Assembly (NCBI RefSeq): GCF_030409685.1
Contig: NZ_JAUFQJ010000002.1
Location: forward strand, 496,001 to 560,000
Direction: 5' to 3'
DNA length: 64,000 nucleotides
Source of the DNA: Ferruginibacter paludis
GTDB taxonomy: Bacteria; Bacteroidota; Bacteroidia; Chitinophagales; Chitinophagaceae
Shown here: one piece after another, positions 27,312-34,115 of the stretch
Position numbering within the stretch: the first letter of the stretch is position 1
How the letters are laid out: each line of letters opens with the position of its first letter
The notes under the pieces: model-generated
Database searches by the model: none
Told to the model about the DNA's origin: nothing
Seen by the model: the letters and a program-made list of their open reading frames with translations, nothing else
Program-made: the position numbers and the translations under genes

Positions 27312-28712
27312 ATGAAAAAAATCGGAATAAGGGAAGTGCTACCTTTTTTTGCACTTACGGCAGTAGCCGTAGGTAGTCTTTTCTTTCCTACTGCTGAGGC
27401 CTTTGCAGATACTTCCAAATATGTAACGGGAGATATAACATGGGTTTTGATATCGACTGCTCTGGTGTTTTTGATGACGCCAGGTCTGGCCTTTTTTTAT
27501 GGAGGTATGGTGAACCGAAAAAATGTATTGAGTACTATGATCAAGAGTTTTGTCGCAGCCGGTATTGTAACTGTTTTGTGGATTACAGTTGGCTACGGAA
27601 TGTCTTTCGGAACTACCATTGGAGGTGTTATAGGAAATCCAATGTCGCATTTATTTTATAAAGGCGTTGTGTCCGGTGCTCCGTGGGTAGGTGGTCCAAC
27701 CATTCCGCTAACCTTGTTCTCTTTATTTCAGTTAATGTTTGCTATCATAACCCCAGCACTGGTTGTGGGTGCAGTGGCTGAAAGGGTTCGCTTTACTTCA
27801 TATGCCTTATTTATTGTGTTGTTTTGTGTATTCATCTATTTTCCTGTATGTCACTGGGCATGGCATCCTGACGGATTTTTATTTAAAATGGGCGTGCTTG
27901 ATTTCGCTGGTGGTACAGTTGTGCATATTACGGCAGGTTGTGCAGCGCTGGCGGGTGCACTGGTATTAAAAAGAAGAAAATCGCATATCGACAATATTGA
28001 AAATCATCCAGCAAATGTTCCCTATGTATTGATCGGAACCGGTTTGCTGTGGTTTGGCTGGTTTGGTTTTAATGCCGGTTCAGCGCTGGCTGCCAATACA
28101 TTGGCGGTATCTGCTTTTGCAACTACCAACACAGCTGCTGCCACAGCCGGTTTGTCCTGGATGTTTTTTGATGTATTACGCGGTAAAAAGCCATCTGTGC
28201 AGGGGTTTTGTATTGGGGCTGTAGTAGGCTTGGTAGCTATTACTCCGGGAGCAGGTTTTGTAGGTATTGCACATAGCGCCTTTATTGGTTTTGTTGCTGC
28301 CATCATTTCCAACCTTGCTGTTTCATTACGTTCCAAGACCAAAGTAGATGATACATTGGATGTATTTCCCTGCCATGGCATAGGTGGGATTGTTGGCATG
28401 TTGCTCACTGGTGTTTTTGCCTCTCATGCAGTAAACAGTGCGGTGGGTTTAGATGCTACTGCCAATCACCAGGGATTATTTTTTGGTGGTGATTTGTTTT
28501 TTACCCAATTAAAGGGAATGGTAATTGTTGCCAGCTATAGCTTTATTGTAGGGTGGCTGATATTTAAATTTATCAATTTCGTAAACCCATTGCGTGTTTC
28601 TGAAGATGAAGAATCTGCGGGTCTCGATGAATCTCAGCATGGTGAAAATTATGTACAGGGTACTTTACTGGTGAGGTCTGAAGGTATTATTGAAGAGAGA
28701 CCTGTTCATTAA
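27312..28712 (+). CDS. amt: Ammonium transporter (Amt family), first copy
   Basis: This integral membrane protein of 466 residues starts with a cleavable-looking signal (MKKIGIREVLPFFALTAVAV ... AEAFA) followed by eleven membrane helices. Amt hallmarks include FFYGGMVNRKNVLSTM and the two pore histidines, in GGTVVHITAGCAALAGA and FPCHGIGGIVGMLL. It conducts ammonium or ammonia across the inner membrane. The frame extends to ATG 27186, adding 42 residues, but that part is AT-rich DNA without family similarity and upstream of the likely promoter, so 27312 is preferred. It lies directly after gltBD. Confidence 0.95.
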   Translation: MKKIGIREVLPFFALTAVAVGSLFFPTAEAFADTSKYVTGDITWVLISTALVFLMTPGLAFFYGGMVNRKNVLSTMIKSFVAAGIVTVLWITVGYGMSFGTTIGGVIGNPMSHLFYKGVVSGAPWVGGPTIPLTLFSLFQLMFAIITPALVVGAVAERVRFTSYALFIVLFCVFIYFPVCHWAWHPDGFLFKMGVLDFAGGTVVHITAGCAALAGALVLKRRKSHIDNIENHPANVPYVLIGTGLLWFGWFGFNAGSALAANTLAVSAFATTNTAAATAGLSWMFFDVLRGKKPSVQGFCIGAVVGLVAITPGAGFVGIAHSAFIGFVAAIISNLAVSLRSKTKVDDTLDVFPCHGIGGIVGMLLTGVFASHAVNSAVGLDATANHQGLFFGGDLFFTQLKGMVIVASYSFIVGWLIFKFINFVNPLRVSEDEESAGLDESQHGENYVQGTLLVRSEGIIEERPVH

Positions 28713-28736
28713 ATTTCTAAAGACATAAATATTATT

Positions 28737-28768
28737 AAATCCGCGGCAGTAATGTCGCGGATTTTTTT
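28737..28768 (+). terminator. Intrinsic terminator after the first amt gene
   Basis: AAATCCGCG pairs with CGCGGATTT across a 10-base loop and is followed by eight Ts. Confidence 0.88.
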
Positions 28769-28769
28769 T

Positions 28770-29132
28770 GTCAAGCGCCGCCATTCGTCTTTTCAACCTG
28801 AAAATGCAGCCCAATCATTTCGTTAACCAGAAGTTATTGTATGATATATATTATATTTAATAATCTTAATAAAAGCCAGTAAATACTGCATTTTATATAA
28901 ATTTTGAGCGTTACTTTTAAAATTTTCTAATAAATAGACCTATTTATACACATGTTAACTATAAATATGTTTTTTTATTAGGGTTACTTTTGCTTTTTGT
29001 GCGTATTATTGTGAAAGAGATTTAGATTATACTAAATCATAATTTATTCGATTTTGTCCTTATGATATACTGGATTGCTTTTGCCAAAAGAGATTCAACA
29101 CTTTTCTTTAACCAACTACTAAACTAAAAACA
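28770..29132 (+). promoter_or_regulatory. AT-rich non-coding region upstream of the porin gene
   Basis: No gene is seen in these 363 bases. The stretch is strongly AT-rich. TACTTTTG at 28985-28992 matches the TAnnTTTG -7 box, which would give a leader of about 135 bases before the porin start. No -33 box, riboswitch or clear hairpin is recognised. Confidence 0.4.
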
Positions 29133-30209
29133 ATGATTAAAAAAATTTTTGGAACTGCAATCATCGCTTTGTGTGCCATGCAAACTCTTCATGCGCAGGA
29201 TTCTACCAAATCTCTTACCATTTCCGGATCTGTTGATGGTTATTACCGTTATAACTTTTCGAATGCTGCCGGTAATAGTAACAACAAAACAAGCTTTACA
29301 AATTCGCAAAGTTCATTTGCTTTAGGCATGGCTACAATCAAGGCCGACGCCACGGCTTTATCCGGTAAAGTTACCGCGACTGCTGATCTGGGATTTGGCA
29401 CAAGAGCCGAAGAGTTCTCTTATTATGAGTCTGCCGCAAAATCCAGCCTTGCAATGGTAAAGCAATTATACCTTACTTATGCATTATCGAGTAATGTAAA
29501 ATTAACTGCAGGAAAATTTGCAACCCACGTTGGTTATGAAGTGATGGATGCTCCTTTAAACAGGAACTACAGCATGTCCTATATGTTCACTAACGGTCCA
29601 TTTTCTCATACAGGTGTAAAGATGGATGTTACGGCAGGCCCAGTTGGATTTATGCTGGGTGTTGCTAACTTCATTGATCAGACAACTTCTACTACAAGCA
29701 CAAAAACGCTACTCGCACAGGTTAGCGGAGGGTCTAAAGATGGCAAATTAAAAGCGTATCTGAATTATGCCGGATTTTTTGGAGCCAATGAAGGCTCAAA
29801 TCCACTGGCTTTAAAAAGTTTAAGTCAGCTTGACCTGGTTGTTAACGCAACAGTAACCGATAAATTCGGCATTGGGTTTAACGCAACCATGCAGGATCGC
29901 AAACAAATTGAAGGTTCTGCCAATCCAAGCGGCAGCTGGAAAGGCCTTGCTTTGTATCTGAATGTTGATCCTTCGCCAACAGTTGGCCTTACCTGGAGAA
30001 ATGAATTGATCAGTGATAGTAAAGTAGTTTATTATGGCACGAAAAGCATTTATGCAAGCACGCTGTCCTTAGATTATAAAGTTGGTCCTTTTACCCTTAT
30101 TCCTGAATTAAGATTTGAAGCTGCTCAAAGCGAAATTTATTCAAAAAATGATGGCATCGGTTCTAAATCAACCGCCACCGCATTGCTTGCAGCAGTATAC
30201 AAATTTTAA
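29133..30209 (+). CDS. Outer-membrane beta-barrel porin (OmpL/BBP2-like)
   Basis: The 358-residue protein has a signal peptide (MIKKIFGTAIIALCAMQTLHAQ). Alternating hydrophobic/polar strands run to the C-terminus, ending in the aromatic-terminated strand AVYKF typical of outer-membrane barrels. SGSVDGYYRYNFSNAA and AGKFATHVGYEVMDAPLNRNYSMSYMFT resemble the putative beta-barrel porin-2 family. It lies between two ammonium transporter genes, 45 bases before the second, suggesting it provides an outer-membrane route for ammonium or another small nitrogen compound. That substrate is inferred from context only. Confidence 0.85.
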   Translation: MIKKIFGTAIIALCAMQTLHAQDSTKSLTISGSVDGYYRYNFSNAAGNSNNKTSFTNSQSSFALGMATIKADATALSGKVTATADLGFGTRAEEFSYYESAAKSSLAMVKQLYLTYALSSNVKLTAGKFATHVGYEVMDAPLNRNYSMSYMFTNGPFSHTGVKMDVTAGPVGFMLGVANFIDQTTSTTSTKTLLAQVSGGSKDGKLKAYLNYAGFFGANEGSNPLALKSLSQLDLVVNATVTDKFGIGFNATMQDRKQIEGSANPSGSWKGLALYLNVDPSPTVGLTWRNELISDSKVVYYGTKSIYASTLSLDYKVGPFTLIPELRFEAAQSEIYSKNDGIGSKSTATALLAAVYKF

Positions 30210-30254
30210 TCAACGTTTTCTTTTATACCAACCTTAACCAATAAATTATCTATT

Positions 30255-31817
30255 ATGAATGTAAAAAAAATCGGTAAATGGACACGCCACCGTATTGCAT
30301 CTTATGCAATGGCAGTCGTTGTTTTGGTCCTCATGCTATCACCCGTTCTTACCATGGCGCAGGATCCTACGGGAGCCGGTACCGGTACCGTTAAGGACCT
30401 GGGGATAGATACCCTGGCTGCTACATCGGACACAGCTTTAAACAAGGTAGTAAGTGCAGTTAATGTAATAGCTGCTGCAGATGGCCACAGTAAAATTTCC
30501 ATCAATATTATGTGGACATTGATCTGCGGATTTTTGGTAATGTTTATGCAGGCTGGTTTCGCATTGGTTGAAACGGGTTTTACTCAAAAGAAAAACGTAG
30601 CCCATACAATGGGTATGAACTTCCTGGTTTACGCCTTGGGTATGTTCGGTTTTTGGGTTTGCGGTTTTGCGTTAATGTTCGGCGGAGCGCTAAACGCCGT
30701 TACACTTGGAGGAGCACCGGGCGTTATTCCGCATGAATATGTAATTCACATGTTTGGTAAAGATTTTGGAATAGCTGGTACAGTAGGATTTTTCCTTAAC
30801 AGCAAGGTGTATGACGTTGGTGTATTTACATTGTTCCTTTTCCAGATGGTATTCATGGATACAACTGCTACCATCCCTACCGGATCAATGGCAGAAAGAT
30901 GGTCATTTAAATCTTTCCTGATTTTTGGTTTGTTTATTTCCATGTTTGTATACCCTTTGTACGGCAACTGGGTATGGGGCGGCGGATGGTTGTCTCAGCT
31001 GGGGGTTAATTTTGGTCTGGGTCATGGTCATGTAGATTTCGCCGGTTCTTCTGTTGTGCATTTGGTGGGCGGTGTTGCTGCATTAGCTGGTGCAATCATC
31101 ATCGGACCACGTATTGGTAAATATGGTAAAAACGGAGAAGTGAATACGATCCCTGGTCACAATATTCCAATGGCACTTTTAGGAACATTCATCCTTGCCT
31201 TGGGTTGGTTTGGTTTTAATCCGGGTTCAACCCTTGCAGGTGGCGATTTACGTATTGCCGTAGTTGCGGTTAATACCATGATGGCGGGAACAGCTGCGAC
31301 ATTATCTGCACTTATATTTATGTACATTAAAGGACAAAAACCTGATCCGGGTATGTTATGTAACGGATTACTGGCAGGCCTTGTAGCTATTACTGCACCA
31401 TGTGCATTTGTAGATTCTATGGGGTCAGTAATAATCGGAGCAGTTGCCGGTATACTGGTAATTGTAGTTTACAATTTTGTAGACAGAAAGCTAAAGATCG
31501 ACGATCCGGTTGGCGCATTTGCAGTACATGGTGCCAATGGCGCTTGGGGTTGTATCGCTTTAGGATTATTTGCTGACGGTTCATATGGTGACGGATGGAA
31601 TGGTGTACCAGGAACAGTAAAAGGATTGTTCTATGGCGACGGAAAACAATTGGTTGCTGAGCTTATTGGCGTAGCAGTTTGTTTTGTTTTCGTATTTGTT
31701 GTGATGTATGCTTTCTTCAAACTATCCAACAAAATAACACCAATCAGGGTAAAAGCAGAAGATGAAATTGCTGGCCTGGATATGCCTGAAATGGGTGTTC
31801 ATGGTTATGTTGATTAA
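30255..31817 (+). CDS. amt: Ammonium transporter (Amt family), second copy
   Basis: The 520-residue protein has a signal-like N-terminus ending at VLTMAQ and an extra periplasmic stretch of about 45 residues before the first core helix (INIMWTLICGFLVMFMQAGFALVETGF). The pore histidines are in GSSVVHLVGGVAALAGA and FAVHGANGAWGCIALG. ETGFTQKKNVAHTMGMNF is of the AmtB signature type. It is clearly divergent from the first copy, so the two are not a recent duplication. It is probably cotranscribed with the porin and is followed by a terminator. Confidence 0.95.
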   Translation: MNVKKIGKWTRHRIASYAMAVVVLVLMLSPVLTMAQDPTGAGTGTVKDLGIDTLAATSDTALNKVVSAVNVIAAADGHSKISINIMWTLICGFLVMFMQAGFALVETGFTQKKNVAHTMGMNFLVYALGMFGFWVCGFALMFGGALNAVTLGGAPGVIPHEYVIHMFGKDFGIAGTVGFFLNSKVYDVGVFTLFLFQMVFMDTTATIPTGSMAERWSFKSFLIFGLFISMFVYPLYGNWVWGGGWLSQLGVNFGLGHGHVDFAGSSVVHLVGGVAALAGAIIIGPRIGKYGKNGEVNTIPGHNIPMALLGTFILALGWFGFNPGSTLAGGDLRIAVVAVNTMMAGTAATLSALIFMYIKGQKPDPGMLCNGLLAGLVAITAPCAFVDSMGSVIIGAVAGILVIVVYNFVDRKLKIDDPVGAFAVHGANGAWGCIALGLFADGSYGDGWNGVPGTVKGLFYGDGKQLVAELIGVAVCFVFVFVVMYAFFKLSNKITPIRVKAEDEIAGLDMPEMGVHGYVD

Positions 31818-31825
31818 ATAGTTTT

Positions 31826-31863
31826 ATGGTCCCATCGGAATTTTTTGATGGGACCATTTTTAA
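31826..31863 (+). terminator. Intrinsic terminator after the second amt gene
   Basis: A perfect 11-bp stem ATGGTCCCATC/GATGGGACCAT is followed by TTTTTAATTT. It begins 8 bases after the amt stop and overlaps a false upstream start for nhaA. Confidence 0.92.
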
Positions 31864-31888
31864 TTTCAGCAGGAATAAAAGTTTACAA

Positions 31889-33115
31889 ATGAAAAGAATA
31901 GTTCATAGAATAATGACCCCCTTACGGTATTTTATCAACGATAGCCGCACGGTAGGTATTATTTTAATCATCTGTACTTTATTGTCTATATTCCTGGCTA
32001 ATAAAGGAATTGGTCTCTCCTATAGAAATTTTTGGAACAGTGAGATGCACAGTTTTAAAGCATTGCACCTCCCTGCCACTTACCTGGAATGGATCAATAA
32101 CTTCCTGATGGGTATTTTCTTTTTAATGGCCGGAACGGAAATAAAAAGAGAATTAATGGAAGGTGAATTATCTTCTTTTAAAAAAGCAATTCTCCCATTT
32201 GGCGCAGCCTTGGGCGGCATGATGGTACCGGCTTTAATTTTCATTGCGTTTAATGTACATTCAAGTTATATCACCGGCTGGGGAATACCTACAGCTACTG
32301 ATATTGCATTTTCATTAGGCATTGCTTCTTTACTGGGCAAACGGGTGCCGTTAAGTTTAAAAATTTTACTGATGGCGCTTGCTATCATTGATGACCTGGG
32401 GGCAATCATTGTTATTGCATTATTTTACGGAGGCCAGTTGCACTGGACGTTCCTTGCAATCGCAGGTGCGATATTCCTTGCATTGATGGCCTGCAATTAT
32501 TTTAAAATAAAATTCGGATTTCTTCAAATTATATTGGCTGTATGCCTGTGGTATGCCATTCTTCAGTCGGGTATTGAAGCAAGTATTGCCGGGGTAATAT
32601 TTGCCTTTACCATACCCACAAAAAAGCTGGTGGCAGTCGAAAAATTCATTCACAACTTTGTAAACTTTTTTATACTGCCGCTTTTTGCATTGGCAAATAC
32701 AGCACTTTTTATTCCGGCTCATTTTGCAGAAGCATTGGGAAGTACAGTAGGGATCGGAATTATTGTAGGCCTGGTGGTGGGAAAACCCCTGGGTATATTT
32801 TTGATAAGCCGCTTACTGGTGTCTTTAAACATAGCCAAGCTGCCACATAACATTCAGTGGAAACAAATACTGGGTATGGGTACGCTGGCTGGCATTGGTT
32901 TTACGATGTCTATATTTACCACCATGCTTGCTTTTGGTGACGATGCTGTGAGGGATATAGCAAAGATCGCTATCCTTACAAGCGTTGCTTTATCAGTAGT
33001 AGCTAGCGTATTGTACTTTTGGGCCATCAGTACAGAGACTGATCAATCAGTGGCTCATCTGCACAAACCTGTGGTAACACCACCTTCGCTGGATTTACAG
33101 CTGGAACTTAATTAG
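31889..33115 (+). CDS. nhaA: Na+/H+ antiporter NhaA
   Basis: The product has 408 residues from ATG 31889. NhaA markers are FFLMAGTEIKRELMEGEL, the discontinuous helix GIPTATDIAFSLGI with the conserved Asp, and LMALAIIDDLGAIIVIALFY with the paired Asp residues that bind sodium or a proton. It exports Na+ in exchange for protons at the inner membrane. A longer frame starts at 31826, but those 63 bases are the terminator hairpin of amt, so 31889 is the real start. There is little room for a separate promoter (28 bases), so transcription may depend on terminator read-through. Confidence 0.95.
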   Translation: MKRIVHRIMTPLRYFINDSRTVGIILIICTLLSIFLANKGIGLSYRNFWNSEMHSFKALHLPATYLEWINNFLMGIFFLMAGTEIKRELMEGELSSFKKAILPFGAALGGMMVPALIFIAFNVHSSYITGWGIPTATDIAFSLGIASLLGKRVPLSLKILLMALAIIDDLGAIIVIALFYGGQLHWTFLAIAGAIFLALMACNYFKIKFGFLQIILAVCLWYAILQSGIEASIAGVIFAFTIPTKKLVAVEKFIHNFVNFFILPLFALANTALFIPAHFAEALGSTVGIGIIVGLVVGKPLGIFLISRLLVSLNIAKLPHNIQWKQILGMGTLAGIGFTMSIFTTMLAFGDDAVRDIAKIAILTSVALSVVASVLYFWAISTETDQSVAHLHKPVVTPPSLDLQLELN

Positions 33116-33149
33116 AAGTATACATTTTTCATATGGCAAGCAATCGTTA

Positions 33150-33180
33150 ACACCGTCTATTTTTATAGAGGGTGTTTTTA
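33150..33180 (+). terminator. Intrinsic terminator after nhaA
   Basis: ACACC-G-TCTAT pairs with ATAGA-G-GGTGT (one G/G mismatch) and is followed by TTTTTATTT. Confidence 0.8.
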
Positions 33181-33215
33181 TTTACATGAAATGTAATCTT
33201 TAGCAGAAGATAGGG

Positions 33216-33245
33216 CACAAAAAAACGCAGTTGTAAAACTGCGTT
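33216..33245 (-). terminator. Minus-strand terminator of the small membrane-protein gene
   Basis: On the minus strand AACGCAGTT, loop TTAC, AACTGCGTT is followed by TTTTTTTG. It lies 28 bases after the stop of the 53-codon gene at 33273-33434 and supports that gene being real. Confidence 0.8.
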
Positions 33246-33272
33246 GAATATGTTTATACCAAAAATTAAAAC

Positions 33273-33434
33273 TTATGCTGTAAGGCATGCTGGGTGTTTA
33301 TCTTTCCAGTAAACGAAAGCAGTTAAACCGCCTATCCATCCCAGGGACACAAGTAACACTTTTGATACTTCTATAATTACGGGACTGTAACTGAATAGCT
33401 GAAAATCTGCTGATAAAAGATTGATTACTGACAT
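33273..33434 (-). CDS. Small membrane protein, 53 aa
   Basis: An ATG at 33434 opens 53 codons ending in TAA, below usual length cut-offs. The N-terminal half (MSVINLLSADFQLFSYSPV) is amphipathic. One membrane helix follows (VLLVSLGWIGGLTAF), then a short charged tail VYWKDKHPACLTA with a single Cys. A dedicated terminator 28 bases downstream on the same strand supports expression. No family is recognised; single-pass proteins of this kind often modulate larger membrane complexes, but that is speculation. Confidence 0.6.
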   Translation of the reverse strand: MSVINLLSADFQLFSYSPVIIEVSKVLLVSLGWIGGLTAFVYWKDKHPACLTA

Positions 33435-33674
33435 ACGAAATTTGCATTTATAACGTAAAGGTCACACCTATATTTCAATAAAACAAGCGCTGGTGCTGCA
33501 TTACAGCCATATTCGACGTTGATAAATGTATTAAGAAAAATTGCATATTCATTAATAGAAGCCGCGGCTTTTCAATCCAATGATGAGGAGGAAAATTTTT
33601 GATTTATTTGAGTACCCTGAGCCGGCAATAGTAGCAGATCAAAATAATAAGTAACATTTTTTGCGTGCCTCAGA
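33435..33674. other. Non-coding stretch upstream of the small membrane-protein gene
   Basis: The stretch between the start of the 53-codon gene and the 110-aa gene's terminator holds no open frame I can support and no repeat. It must contain the promoter of the small gene, but no TAnnTTTG box is evident on the minus strand. Confidence 0.4.
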
Positions 33675-33714
33675 AACAAAAAAAATGAAAAATATTTTAA
33701 AATATTTTTCATTT
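33675..33714 (-). terminator. Perfect 32-base palindrome, probable minus-strand terminator
   Basis: AAATGAAAAATATTTT is followed directly by its reverse complement (33683-33714). On the minus strand it is followed by a T-rich run (TTTTTTTTGTTTC). It lies 43 bases after the stop of the 110-aa gene. The stem is purely AT-rich apart from one G-C pair per arm, so termination strength is uncertain; it could also be a protein-binding site. Confidence 0.6.
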
Positions 33715-33757
33715 ACTATAAAAAAGGGGATAATTTTTAAAGTTACGTTACTGAAAC

Positions 33758-34090
33758 CTACGCGTTTTTCAATTTATTTACCACTTCCAGATCCTGGCTT
33801 GACAAACTTTCCCACCATTCATCGGTAACATCTGCCAGGCGGTATTCCGTATCAATGTCATAATTGCCTTCTTTATCTATCTCATAAAAGCAATTATTTA
33901 AAGTGTCCAATACGCTGTTCACAGATTTTAATTCTACAAACAACAGCCGGCTGATAATCTTTTTATTACTTTTTTGCTCAAGGAATTCTACTCTTTGCTG
34001 AAGGTCCAGGATTTTATCATCGCGTCGGGCGAGCAAATAGCTGGCAATAAAAATGCTGAAAAGAAAAACTATGATTAATCCTACTATCAT
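33758..34090 (-). CDS. Single-pass membrane protein with coiled coil, 110 aa
   Basis: One N-terminal membrane helix (MIVGLIIVFLFSIFIASYLLA) is followed by a charged coiled-coil segment (DDKILDLQQRVEFLEQKSNKK) and an acidic C-terminal part with WWESLSSQDLEVV. The arrangement resembles small inner-membrane proteins with a cytoplasmic tail. It lies 25 bases after the ppc stop on the same strand, so it is probably cotranscribed with ppc. The function is unknown. Confidence 0.7.
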   Translation of the reverse strand: MIVGLIIVFLFSIFIASYLLARRDDKILDLQQRVEFLEQKSNKKIISRLLFVELKSVNSVLDTLNNCFYEIDKEGNYDIDTEYRLADVTDEWWESLSSQDLEVVNKLKNA

Positions 34091-34115
34091 GTACGCCGTT
34101 TAAAATTGAAAAATA

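Noticed and set aside
29071..29087. Possible sigma-54 site (TGG...TTGC) upstream of the porin gene
   Set aside because: The GG to GC spacing is 9 rather than 10 and the flanking consensus is poor.
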